Assembly: GCA_022340545.1 (NCBI GenBank)
Contig: JAJDNV010000255.1
Coordinates: 1-52,481, forward strand
Source of the DNA: Acidobacteriota bacterium
GTDB lineage: Bacteria > Acidobacteriota > Vicinamibacteria > Fen-336
Direction of reading: 5' to 3'
Length of the DNA stretch: 52,481 bases
Numbering within the stretch: the stretch's first letter is position 1; every line of letters starts with the position of its first letter. The position numbers and the translations under genes are program-made. Shown here piece by piece: positions 8,277 through 16,522 of the stretch. The notes under the pieces are model-generated. The model saw only the letters and a program-made list of their open reading frames with translations, was not told the origin of the DNA and ran no database searches.

Positions 8277-8582
8277 ATGAAACCCCGCGACCTGATCGAC
8301 GAGATGGAAGGCCAGGCGATCCTCACGCTCGAGCGCGAAGACCTTCCGAGACTCCTCGAGGTCGCGGAGACGATTCGGGCCGACGACACTGGCCTCTCGG
8401 GGTGGATCCGGATCCTGTCCATCGATGGACGCGTCGCGGTCCAGGAGCAGACACCCGACGGCGAGGTTCTGCTGCGGAGGCTCGCCTCGCGGGAGGCCGC
8501 CGAGCGCTTCGTTGACGGCCGGCTCGCAAGCTACGAGCGTATGTGGGATGGCTGTGGCTGCAAGATCGAATACCATCGCTGA
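8277..8582 (+). CDS. Uncharacterised 101-aa protein
   Basis: I do not recognise this family. ATG at 8277 is preceded by GAGGTGAG. The protein is mixed alpha/beta in appearance and acidic in the first half, and it ends with WDGCGCKIEYHR, where the two cysteines are its only ones. It has no membrane segment or signal. It sits 29 bp after the flavoenzyme and 18 bp before the DUF302 gene, on the same strand, so it is almost certainly part of the sigma-54 operon. The C-terminal CGC might be a metal- or sulfur-handling site. It is a true gene by codon usage, spacing and ribosome site. Confidence 0.75.
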   Translation: MKPRDLIDEMEGQAILTLEREDLPRLLEVAETIRADDTGLSGWIRILSIDGRVAVQEQTPDGEVLLRRLASREAAERFVDGRLASYERMWDGCGCKIEYHR

Positions 8583-8600
8583 GCGGGACTGGAGCGTGAC

Positions 8601-9089
8601 ATGAGCGGAGGCATCAACCCCGTGGCCGGCGGCATCGTCATTGGCATCGTCTTGACGCTGATCGTGATCCGCATGTTTGCGGCGCGGCTGATGATCCGGC
8701 GGGAAGTGGTCACGCTCACCCAGGACGGGGCAGTCGAGGCCATGCTCGAGGCCGCGGTCGCGAGGGGATGGAGCGTGCCGACCGTCCATCACCTCCATGA
8801 GAGCTCGCGCGAGGCGGGGCAGGAGATCCCGGCCGCGACGGTCATCGAGCTGTGCCGGCCCGATTACGCGGCGGGCCTCCTCGAGAGCGACGACGCCCGC
8901 GCGGTGTGCGCGATGCTCCCGTGCCGCCTCGCCGTGTACGAGACGACGAGCGGCGCCGTGGTCATCTCCCGCATGAACGTGGCTCTCATGGGCCGGCTCT
9001 TCGGAGGTGTGGCCCAGAGGGTGATGACCCGGGCCAGCAGCGCCTCCGAAGAGATCGTCGCCTCCCTTCGGAGGAGCTGGGGGGGCTGA
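8601..9089 (+). CDS. Membrane-anchored DUF302 protein
   Basis: 162 aa. Residues 8-30 form one transmembrane helix, followed by a soluble DUF302 domain (about 40-150). The family pattern is clear: CRPDYAAGLL, MLPCRLAVYE, VISRMNVALMG and LFGGVAQRVM. Three cysteines lie in the domain. DUF302 proteins have no firm function; they recur near sulfur and redox genes and fold as small alpha/beta units. Here the gene ends a four-gene operon with a flavoenzyme and two small cysteine proteins, which suggests a membrane-linked redox or sulfur step. GGAG lies upstream of the ATG. The gene ends 9 bp from the convergent phosphodiesterase gene. Confidence 0.83.
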   Translation: MSGGINPVAGGIVIGIVLTLIVIRMFAARLMIRREVVTLTQDGAVEAMLEAAVARGWSVPTVHHLHESSREAGQEIPAATVIELCRPDYAAGLLESDDARAVCAMLPCRLAVYETTSGAVVISRMNVALMGRLFGGVAQRVMTRASSASEEIVASLRRSWGG

Positions 9090-9098
9090 CCATGCTCC

Positions 9099-11102
9099 TC
9101 ACCTGAGCAGCGAGCGGCCCACCATCTGCTCGGGCCGGCGGATGCCGAACCAGTCGAGGAGGGTCACCGGCAGATCGAGAATGCTCGGCCGGTCCCGGGT
9201 CACCGGGCGACTCGCCAAGAGCGTGCCCGGGACCAGATCGCGGGCCATGGAGTGGTCACCGCTCCAGGCCCAGGGGTTGAGGTCGATCGTCGAGCGCCCC
9301 GTTCCCCCCAGCACCGAGGGTGAGGAACAGCGGTAGCCGGGGGTGTACCCCACGAGCAGCTCGGCCATGCCGGGCGTGGCCTCCCCCTGGTACATCTCGT
9401 CCCTGCGATAGACCCGGGCGACCGGGCGCTGTCCGGTCTCGGGATCGACAACGCCCTCGAGCTCGCGCGTCAGCCGACCCAGGAGGCGCCCCGCCTTCTC
9501 GGGGCTCACGATGCCGCCCTTCTCCCGGCCCTCGAGGTTGAGGTAGAGGCCGTTGAAGCCGATCCCGTAGGCGGCGGTGCGGCTCCAATCCACGTCGGTG
9601 ATCGCCGTCTCCTCCTTCCTCCGCGCGGAGTCCTTCAGCGTCAGGTATCCGCTTTCGCGCAGCCAGGTGTTGAGGTGGAACTCCCGGGCGAAGGGGGCAA
9701 AGCCGTGGTCGGAACAGACGAGCAGCAGCGTCTGGTCGTCCACCGCGGGGAGAACCTCGCCCAGGAGCCCGTCCATCCGCTCGTAGAGGTACGGAATCCA
9801 CCCCGAGAACCGGACGTCCGAGTCGTGGTGGCGCGGGTGCGAAGGGTCCATGTTGCGCCAGAGCATGTGGGCGTCCTGGTCGGTGGAGGAGACGTAGAAG
9901 TAGAAGAGGCCGTCCTCGAAGCGTGACCAGAGGTGGCGAAACAGCGCCATGCGCTCTTCGAGGATCAGCTCCGCCTGACCCACGTACTGCTCGTCGTTGA
10001 TGATTCCGTAGTCCAGGGCCTTGGTGTCGCAGGGCAGACCCTTGGTCCAGTACGAGCCGATGTCGCGCGCGATGTCGGCCCCCAGCTCCTTCGGCCAGGT
10101 CACCGGCACCGCCTGGCTCTCCGGGTCGATGTTCACCGCGGTGGCATACAGCTGAAAGTGCGGTCTCACCTGCTTGAGAAGGAAGCGCACGATGCCCGAC
10201 ACCTTGCCGATGAGCGGCAGGAGCGTGAACTCCACCTTCACCCAGTCCGAGTACTCGCCCTTCTCGAGGATGACGGATCGTCCGCCGATCCGGATGCAGA
10301 CGGCGTCGCGGTCGGGGTCCAGGTGGACGGTGAAGGGGATCGAGGCCTGGTTCGCCCCGGTGCCCGGGGGCGGACTGACGAGCGTGTTGACCGGTCCCCG
10401 GAGCTCGGCATCGACCCGGTTGGCCTCGACCTCCACGTAGTCCACGGTGCCGCCGGAGATGTCGCCGTAGATCTCGAGGCGGTGGGAGGTGTAGTAGCTG
10501 AAAGACCCGTAGGAGTCGACGAGGTCGGGTGTCCCCATCCCGGAGATGGCGCCGGTGGCGGTCTCGTCGACCGGGAAGTTGGTCGGAACCTTCGAGACCC
10601 AGGCCGGAATGCCCCGCTCGGTCAGGTAGGCCCAGAACGGCTTCCCGCGACGCAGGCTCACCGGCCCGCCGCCGATCAGGGGGAGGTGGACGTCGCCGAA
10701 GTCGACGGTGACGCGGGGCGCGTGGTTCTCGAAGATGGAGAACTGCGGCAGGTGCGTGGCCGGGTCGCGGGCGATGAAGTCGCCGATGCCGTGGCCGCCC
10801 GGGGTCTGGCCGGTGATGAAGCTGGACCAGGCCACCGGGCTGAGGGCCGGCATCGTGGTGGCGAGGGGGCCGAAGGTGCCCATCTCGGCCAGCCTCTTGA
10901 AGTTCGGAAGTCGGCCGTGATCGGCCAGGCGGTGCACGATTCCGGGGTCCAACCCGTCGAGGGCAAGCACGATGGCCTTACGGCCGGCGGCGCGGCGGCG
11001 CGGGCCGCACCCCGGGAACGACGAGGCCAGTCCGCCGGTCACACCTCCGGCCAGGCGCCGCAGGAAGGTTCGACGATCATGATTGTCGATGGACCCGTCC
11101 AC
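9099..11102 (-). CDS. Exported type I phosphodiesterase / nucleotide pyrophosphatase family protein
   Basis: 667-aa alkaline-phosphatase-superfamily enzyme, expected to hydrolyse phosphodiester or phosphonate bonds with two metal ions. The GTG start at 11102 follows GGAGGAG and overlaps the upstream MBL-gene stop by one base (TAGTG). A longer frame to 12059 runs antisense over other sequence and is rejected. The N-terminus holds HDRRTFLRRLAGGVTGGLA, a Tat signal. Catalytic landmarks are VLALDGLDP (metal Asp) and LSPVAWSSFITGQTPGGHGI, where Ser replaces the usual nucleophile-region Thr; later come SSTDQDAHMLWR and VCSDHGFAP (metal Asp/His). Substrate unknown. Coupling to an MBL hydrolase suggests both act on one compound. 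Confidence 0.85.
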   Translation of the reverse strand: MDGSIDNHDRRTFLRRLAGGVTGGLASSFPGCGPRRRAAGRKAIVLALDGLDPGIVHRLADHGRLPNFKRLAEMGTFGPLATTMPALSPVAWSSFITGQTPGGHGIGDFIARDPATHLPQFSIFENHAPRVTVDFGDVHLPLIGGGPVSLRRGKPFWAYLTERGIPAWVSKVPTNFPVDETATGAISGMGTPDLVDSYGSFSYYTSHRLEIYGDISGGTVDYVEVEANRVDAELRGPVNTLVSPPPGTGANQASIPFTVHLDPDRDAVCIRIGGRSVILEKGEYSDWVKVEFTLLPLIGKVSGIVRFLLKQVRPHFQLYATAVNIDPESQAVPVTWPKELGADIARDIGSYWTKGLPCDTKALDYGIINDEQYVGQAELILEERMALFRHLWSRFEDGLFYFYVSSTDQDAHMLWRNMDPSHPRHHDSDVRFSGWIPYLYERMDGLLGEVLPAVDDQTLLLVCSDHGFAPFAREFHLNTWLRESGYLTLKDSARRKEETAITDVDWSRTAAYGIGFNGLYLNLEGREKGGIVSPEKAGRLLGRLTRELEGVVDPETGQRPVARVYRRDEMYQGEATPGMAELLVGYTPGYRCSSPSVLGGTGRSTIDLNPWAWSGDHSMARDLVPGTLLASRPVTRDRPSILDLPVTLLDWFGIRRPEQMVGRSLLR

Positions 11103-11905
11103 TATCTCTCCTCCGTGTTCAGTGCGTCCGTGCCCGAGCGATTGGCCGCGAGCGGGCGGTTGGAGTCCCTCCGGGGCGAGCGGCCCTCGAAGGGAGCCCC
11201 GTGGCCGGGGACGATCACGTCGGCGCGGCCGGCGATGAGCCGCATCTGCTCCGGGATGAGCTCGGGCCTCCATGACGAGCCCGGGGGCACCGCGCGTTCG
11301 CAGTGGTCGCGGTTCAGGATGAGATCGCCGGCCAGGGCGTAGACTCGACCGCCGACGCTGGCGAACACCGCGAGAGAGCCCGGTGTGTGCCCGGGGCAGT
11401 GGCGGACATAGACATGTCGCCCCAGCGTCTGAAGCGCGGGCCACGTCTCCGAGTCGCGCGGACGGGGGAAGGCCTCCGGGCTGAGCTCGAGCAGGGCGCT
11501 CCCCTTCAGCCTCAGCGTCCGGTCGCCCTTGAAGTAGAAGGCGAGCCGCTCGTCCTCGTGGAAGACGAAGAGGGCGTCCGAGAAGAGCTCCTTGTGCCCG
11601 ATGTGGTCCGGGTGGAGATGGGTGAAGAGGACCGCATGGATGTCCGCGGGCTCGAGCCCCCACACCCTCAGCGCGGAGAGGAGCTTCTCCGGGTCCTCCC
11701 CCGGGTGTCCCAGGTCCACCAGGACGCGAAAGCCGGCGCACTCGAGCAAGGTGCACGTGGGCCACGACTCCTTGACCCCCTCGTCGCGGGAGATCTCGAT
11801 GAGACCGGGGCGGACCACGGCGAGGGTGATGGACGGGGCCCCAGGCCCGGCGGCTGGCAATGCCAGGGCGAGCGTTCGGGCCCCTTCGTGGCGCTGCTTG
11901 TGCAT
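11102..11905 (-). CDS. MBL-fold metallo-hydrolase
   Basis: 267-aa metallo-beta-lactamase-fold hydrolase. The start at 11905 is chosen because AGGAG lies just upstream; an in-frame ATG at 11923 lacks one. The zinc-binding motif HLHPDH is present in FTHLHPDHIGH (about 105-115), with further ligands in HCPGHTPGS, LAGDLILN and the C-terminal VPGHGAPF. This spacing resembles the lactonase/glyoxalase II-like members (AHL lactonase, AiiA type), but the substrate cannot be told. No signal peptide is seen. The stop overlaps the GTG of the exported phosphodiesterase, so translation is coupled. Confidence 0.85.
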   Translation of the reverse strand: MHKQRHEGARTLALALPAAGPGAPSITLAVVRPGLIEISRDEGVKESWPTCTLLECAGFRVLVDLGHPGEDPEKLLSALRVWGLEPADIHAVLFTHLHPDHIGHKELFSDALFVFHEDERLAFYFKGDRTLRLKGSALLELSPEAFPRPRDSETWPALQTLGRHVYVRHCPGHTPGSLAVFASVGGRVYALAGDLILNRDHCERAVPPGSSWRPELIPEQMRLIAGRADVIVPGHGAPFEGRSPRRDSNRPLAANRSGTDALNTEER

Positions 11906-12123
11906 ACGGACTCCTGAGATCACGACGTCGACAGGCTGGTGGTTGCACGGACCGCGCCACCGTGCTCGACGGCGGTGGTCCGCGGCCGTCAGGCCGGGAG
12001 GAGAGGCGTCTACCGCAAGCGTCCCGCCGTTGGGGCGGGTGGCGCTTCGTCAAGGGCAAGAGGATTCCCCACCGGCTGGGGGATATCCCGCGACGGACCC
12101 TGGGGCGGGGGCCCGCCCTTCGC

Positions 12124-13416
12124 CTACAGGAGCAGGCTGACCGGGCTCTCGAGGAGGCGCCGGACCTCCGCCAGGAACCGGGCCCCGAGCGCGCCGTCCA
12201 CGACGCGGTGATCGCAGCTCAGGGTCACGTTCATGCGGCTTCCGATCGCGAGGCGGTCCTCGACGACGACGGGGGCCTTCCGGACCGCGCCGATCGCCAG
12301 GATGCAGCTCTCCGGCGGGTTGATGATGGCGGTGAACTCGCTGACGTCGAACATCCCGAGGTTCGACGTCGTGAAGGTCGAGCCCGTGAACTCCTCGGGC
12401 TTGAGCTTCCGGTCGCGTGCCCGCCTCGCGAGCTCCTTGATCTCCCGGGAGATCTCCACGACCGACTTGCGGTCGGCATCGCGCACGACCGGGGTGATCA
12501 GGCCGTCGGGGATGGCGACCGCGACGCCGACGTGAACCCCGGCATGGGTGATGATGCGGTCGTCGGCCCATGAGGCGTTGACCGTCGGAAAGCGTGTGAG
12601 GGCCCTGGCGCAGGCCTTCACCACCAGGTCGTTGAAGGAGACCTTGATCCCCTCGGCCCGTTGCAGCTGCTTCCGCAGCGAGACCGCGTCGTCCATGGCG
12701 ATCTCGACCGTGACGTAGAAGTGGGGCGCGGTGAACTTGCTCTCGGCGAGCCGGCGGGCGATCGTCCGGCGGATGTTCGAGTGGGGGATCTCGGTGCCAG
12801 GGGTGACCGAGGGGACGGGTACCTTCAGACCCGGGGCTGCGGGCGCCGAGGCCGGGGGCGCGGCGAGGTGGCCCTCCACGTCGCGCTTGACGATGCGCCC
12901 GCCGGGCCCGGAGCCGGTGATCGACTCGAGCGGAACGTTGCTGCGGGCCGCCATCGCCCGCGCGAGGGGGCTGGCCTTGATCCGGCCGCCCGGGGCGGCG
13001 GTGGGGAAGGGCACGACAGGGGCGGCGGTGCGAGCCGCGGCCGGGGTGGCCGGTGGCGCGGGTGCGGAGGGCGGCGATGGCGCGGGTGCCGGTGCCTCGT
13101 CGGTCGCTTCGGGCGTGGCCTCCGGCGCGGCCTTCGCCTCCGCCTCCGCCTCGGCCAGCACGGCCGCGATGTCCTCGCCCTCGTCGGCGATCACGCCGAT
13201 GAGGGCGCCCACCGGGGCCGTGCCGCCGGCCGGCACGAGGATCTTACGGAGGACGCCCGCGCCGAGGGCCTCCATCTCCATGTTGGCCTTGTCGGTCTCG
13301 ATCTCGGCGAGCACGTCGCCGACCTTGACCGCGTCGCCCTCCTGCTTGTTCCAGGTTACGACGGTGCCCTCCTCCATCGTGGGGGAGAGCTTCGCAAGGA
13401 CCACCTTGAGAATCAT
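12124..13416 (-). CDS. pdhC: Pyruvate (2-oxo acid) dehydrogenase E2, dihydrolipoamide acetyltransferase
   Basis: 430-aa E2 core of a 2-oxo-acid dehydrogenase complex, which transfers the acyl group from lipoate to CoA. Domains in order: one lipoyl domain (1-80) with lipoylated K43 in ETDKANMEM; an Ala/Pro-rich linker (about 85-150); a peripheral subunit-binding domain (KASPLARAMAARSNVPL, ending in GGRIVKRDV); another short linker; and the catalytic domain with active-site His403 and Asp407 in CDHRVVDGA. ATG 13416 overlaps the pdhB stop (ATGA). The three genes form a coupled operon, E1 alpha, E1 beta, E2. No E3 gene is in the window, so it must be encoded elsewhere. Confidence 0.93.
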   Translation of the reverse strand: MILKVVLAKLSPTMEEGTVVTWNKQEGDAVKVGDVLAEIETDKANMEMEALGAGVLRKILVPAGGTAPVGALIGVIADEGEDIAAVLAEAEAEAKAAPEATPEATDEAPAPAPSPPSAPAPPATPAAARTAAPVVPFPTAAPGGRIKASPLARAMAARSNVPLESITGSGPGGRIVKRDVEGHLAAPPASAPAAPGLKVPVPSVTPGTEIPHSNIRRTIARRLAESKFTAPHFYVTVEIAMDDAVSLRKQLQRAEGIKVSFNDLVVKACARALTRFPTVNASWADDRIITHAGVHVGVAVAIPDGLITPVVRDADRKSVVEISREIKELARRARDRKLKPEEFTGSTFTTSNLGMFDVSEFTAIINPPESCILAIGAVRKAPVVVEDRLAIGSRMNVTLSCDHRVVDGALGARFLAEVRRLLESPVSLLL

Positions 13417-14390
13417 CGATAGAGCACCTGGTTGACGGCGTCGATGATCTGCTTCGGCTGGGGAAGGTAGGCCTTCTCCAGCTTCTTCGAGTAGGGCATG
13501 GGGACGTCGGCCGCGGTGATCCGAAGGATGGGGGCGTCGAGGTCGTCGAAGCAGCCTCGCTGGACGCGGTCCGCGACCTCGGCCCCGAAGCCCGCGTAGC
13601 GCCACCCCTCTTCGACCACCACGCACCGGTTGGTCTTGCGGACGGAGTCGAAGATCACGTCCTCGTCGAGCGGCCGCAGCGTTCGCGGATCCACGATCTC
13701 GGCCTCGACACCCTCGGCGGCCAGGAGGTCGGCCGCCTCCAGCGCCCGCTGGACCGAGCGGCTCCAGGCCACGATCGTGACGTCCTTGCCCTCGCGCTTC
13801 ACGTCGCCGAGACCGAGGGGGATCGTGTACTCCTCGTCCCGGACCTCGCCCTTGAGGTTGTAGAGGACCTCGTTCTCCATGAAGATGACCGGGTTGTCGT
13901 CGCGGATGGAAGCCTTGAGGAGGCCCTTGGCATCGGAGGGGGTCGAGGGCATGGCCACCACGAGCCCGGGCACGTGAGTGAACCAGCTCTCGAAGGCCTG
14001 CGAGTGCTGGGCCGCGACCTGGGCCGCCGCCCCCGACGGTCCTCGCAGCACCATGGGGCACCGAACCTGGCCGCCCGACATGTAGCGATACTTGGCGGCG
14101 TGGTTGACGATCTGGTCGAGGGCGAGGAGCGAGAAGTTGAAGGTCATCATCTCGGCGATCGGGCGCATGCCGACGAAGGCCGCCCCCACCGCAACCCCGG
14201 CGATCGCCTCCTCCGCGATCGGGGTGTCCCGCACCCGCCACTCGCCGAACTCCTGGATCAGGCCCTGCGTGACCTTGTAGGGACCCTGGTACTGCCCAAC
14301 CTCCTCGCCGATCAGGAACACGGAGGGGTCGCGACGCATCTCCTCGCGCATCGCCTGGTTGAGGGCGTCGCGCATGGTGATGACGGCCAT
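13413..14390 (-). CDS. pdhB: Pyruvate dehydrogenase E1 beta subunit
   Basis: 325-aa E1 beta subunit that forms the thiamine-diphosphate heterotetramer with E1 alpha. The start MAVITMRDALNQAMREEM is a standard E1-beta N-terminus, so ATG 14390 is preferred over the longer frame to 14552. Family motifs seen are FLIGEEVGQYQG, RVRDTPIAEEAIAG, the potassium/ThDP region LRGPSGAAAQVAAQHSQ, ENEVLYN and the C-terminal DVPMPYSKKLEKAYLP. This last motif and the overall pattern favour pyruvate over branched-chain oxo acids. It starts two bases after the pdhA stop and overlaps pdhC by four bases. Confidence 0.93.
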   Translation of the reverse strand: MAVITMRDALNQAMREEMRRDPSVFLIGEEVGQYQGPYKVTQGLIQEFGEWRVRDTPIAEEAIAGVAVGAAFVGMRPIAEMMTFNFSLLALDQIVNHAAKYRYMSGGQVRCPMVLRGPSGAAAQVAAQHSQAFESWFTHVPGLVVAMPSTPSDAKGLLKASIRDDNPVIFMENEVLYNLKGEVRDEEYTIPLGLGDVKREGKDVTIVAWSRSVQRALEAADLLAAEGVEAEIVDPRTLRPLDEDVIFDSVRKTNRCVVVEEGWRYAGFGAEVADRVQRGCFDDLDAPILRITAADVPMPYSKKLEKAYLPQPKQIIDAVNQVLYR

Positions 14391-14392
14391 GG

Positions 14393-15463
14393 CTAGCTCC
14401 CCACCTTGGCGTCGTCCGGGACCGGGAACTCCTGCGGCACGCGGTCCTCGGAGCGTGCGGCACGCCAGGCCGGGTCCCGGTCGGCAGCCCTGGCGTTGAT
14501 GAAGGGGGAGCGCACGTAGACGTCCTCGTACAACGTCTCCGGGGCCGGCCACGGGCTCTGCTCCGCGTACTTGACCGCGTCCTCCACCTGGGCGAGCACG
14601 TCCTTGTCCATGGCCTCGAGGTGGGTGGCGGCAACCCGGTGCTTCTTCCGGAGGTGCTTGGCGAAGAGCCGGACGGGGTCGTGGCTCATCATCTCCTCGA
14701 TCTCGTCCTTCGTCCGGTACTTGCCCGGGTCGGACATGGAGTGGCCACGGTACCGGTAGGTCTCGGCTTCGAGGAGGGTGGGCTGCTTGTCCTTCCGGGC
14801 CCGCTCGATGGCCTCGCCGAGCGCCTCACGGACGGCGAGAAGATCCATCCCGTCCACATCTTGGCGGGGGATGCCATAGGCGCTGCCCCGCTGGTAGAGG
14901 TCCTTCACCGACGAGGCCCGGGAGATCGAGGTGCCCATCCCGTAGCGGTTGTTTTCGATGACGAAGACGACCGGGAGCCCCCACAGGGCGCTCACGTTCA
15001 AGGCCTCGTGGAACGCCCCCTCGTTGACCGCACCGTCACCGAAGAAGCAGACGACGACCTGGTCCGTCTCGCGTATGCGGATCGAGTAGCCCATCCCGGC
15101 CGCGATCGGCAGGTGCCCCGCCACGATCCCGTCTCCGCCGAAGTTGCCGGACGGCACGTCGTAGAAGTGCATGCTGCCACCCTTGCCGCGGCTGATCCCT
15201 CCGATCTTGCCGCACAGCTCGGCCATGAGCGGGCGCGGGTCGGTGCCGCGGGCGAGGGCATACCCGTGGTCGCGGTAGGAGGTGACGAAGTAGTCGTCTG
15301 GCCTGAGCAGGCCCATCGCGCCCACTGCCACCGCCTCCTGGCCGATGTACAGGTGGAGGAAGCCTCCGATCTTACCCTGCACGTAGAGCTGGGCACAGCG
15401 CTCCTCGAACCGCCGGATGAGGAGCATGGCCCGGTAGTGCGCGAGCGCTTCGTCCTTCTTCAT
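14393..15463 (-). CDS. pdhA: Pyruvate dehydrogenase E1 alpha subunit
   Basis: 356-aa E1 alpha subunit, which decarboxylates pyruvate with thiamine diphosphate. The ThDP motif starts at FFGDGAVNEG and ends at ENNRYGMGT. Other family marks are IGGFLHLYIGQEAVAVG near residue 35, RDHGYALARG, GKGGSMHFYD and the phosphorylation-loop-like YRYRGHSMSDPGKYR. The C-terminus is about 30 residues longer than the shortest members. ATG 15463 has only a weak ribosome site. It is the first gene of pdhABC; about 90 bp separate it from the FHA gene upstream on the same strand. Confidence 0.93.
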   Translation of the reverse strand: MKKDEALAHYRAMLLIRRFEERCAQLYVQGKIGGFLHLYIGQEAVAVGAMGLLRPDDYFVTSYRDHGYALARGTDPRPLMAELCGKIGGISRGKGGSMHFYDVPSGNFGGDGIVAGHLPIAAGMGYSIRIRETDQVVVCFFGDGAVNEGAFHEALNVSALWGLPVVFVIENNRYGMGTSISRASSVKDLYQRGSAYGIPRQDVDGMDLLAVREALGEAIERARKDKQPTLLEAETYRYRGHSMSDPGKYRTKDEIEEMMSHDPVRLFAKHLRKKHRVAATHLEAMDKDVLAQVEDAVKYAEQSPWPAPETLYEDVYVRSPFINARAADRDPAWRAARSEDRVPQEFPVPDDAKVGS

Positions 15464-15556
15464 TGTTGTCTTCGTTTGCCTCTGCGCCGAACGATGGGCG
15501 AAGAAGCCATGTTTACAAAGGATGGCCCCGGCGTCAACGAACGACAGGTGGGTGCC

Positions 15557-16420
15557 TCACAGGAGGAGAACGGCCCCCGCGGTCAGGGCGAGGCCCACGG
15601 CCAGCATGCCCAGGAGCGACAGGGCGAACGTGGGCTCGGCGTCGCCCGCCCCCGTGGTTCGCCCCGGGGCCTCGAAGGTGGCCCGGACGTCGGCCCGAAG
15701 CATGTAGATCAGCACCGTCACCGAAGCGAAGGTGAAGGGACACACCAACAAGCCGATCCCCGCGGCCGCGATCTGGAGGTGGCGTGCCCAGGCTGCCCGC
15801 GCGCGGAGACCCACCGCCATGACGCCGGCCAGGGCCCCGAGCACCAGGCCTGTCCCCGCGGCCAGAACACCGACCACGGCCTCGGAGCGCAAGGCGACGA
15901 TGAGGCCTCCGGCCACGCAGGCCGGCACGGTCAGCGCCCACAGGAGCGAGAGGGCGGTGACGGTGAGGGGTGGCCGGGTTTCCGGCAGGGGCGCGGCCAC
16001 ACGTGCCGGTCGCAGCGTCGAGCGAGCGGACTGCGACCGGGCCCGCGACGAAGAAGGGTGTCGCCCGACGGGGGGACGGGGCGTCGGCGGCCGGCCGGTG
16101 AGATCCAGCTCGTCGGGGGCGACGACGACGGTCGCGCCGACGTCGGGCAGCACCTCGAGAACGGTGTCCCCCAGGCGCACGGTGTCGCCGGGGGAGAGGG
16201 GTGAGCGCTCCAGACGGCGGCCGTTCACATAGATGCCGTTGGCGCTCCCGGCGTCCCGAATGACGAGGCCGTCCGCGGTCTCTTCGATCACCGCGTGGCG
16301 CCGTGAGCACCGGCTGTCGCTCAGCACGATGTCGCAGGAGGGGTCGCGTCCGATGACGGCCTTTCCTGGCAGGTCGACCTCGTGGGGTGTGCCCTCGGGA
16401 TGGGAGACCTCGAGCTTCAT
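15557..16420 (-). CDS. FHA-domain integral membrane protein
   Basis: 287 aa. Residues 18-92 are a forkhead-associated domain that would bind phosphothreonine peptides: IGRDPSCDIVLSD, CSRRHAVI and SANGIYVNGRRL carry the conserved Gly-Arg, Ser-Arg-His and Asn-Gly residues. A Pro/Arg-rich linker (about 105-150) follows, then four predicted membrane helices with the C-terminus ending in a hydrophobic VLLL. The FHA domain is likely cytoplasmic. ATG 16420 is used; a GTG four codons upstream is possible. A Ser/Thr kinase partner is expected but is not in the window. The gene is divergent from the NAD-GDH, with 102 bp between them. The longer frame to 17749 is antisense to GDH and rejected. Confidence 0.82.
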   Translation of the reverse strand: MKLEVSHPEGTPHEVDLPGKAVIGRDPSCDIVLSDSRCSRRHAVIEETADGLVIRDAGSANGIYVNGRRLERSPLSPGDTVRLGDTVLEVLPDVGATVVVAPDELDLTGRPPTPRPPVGRHPSSSRARSQSARSTLRPARVAAPLPETRPPLTVTALSLLWALTVPACVAGGLIVALRSEAVVGVLAAGTGLVLGALAGVMAVGLRARAAWARHLQIAAAGIGLLVCPFTFASVTVLIYMLRADVRATFEAPGRTTGAGDAEPTFALSLLGMLAVGLALTAGAVLLL

Positions 16421-16522
16421 GGGCTTCACCGAGCGAACACGCGCCGACGCGAGATTGTAGCAGGGGTCGACTTCGAACCGGGGGGCCGTGTAGCATCGCG
16501 GGGTTCCAAGGAGACTGCGAAG

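Noticed and set aside
9933..11342. 469-aa plus-strand frame
   Set aside because: Antisense to the phosphodiesterase, with no recognisable fold.
11103..12059. N-terminal extension of the phosphodiesterase frame
   Set aside because: It overlaps the MBL gene in another frame; GTG 11102 has the ribosome site and Tat signal.
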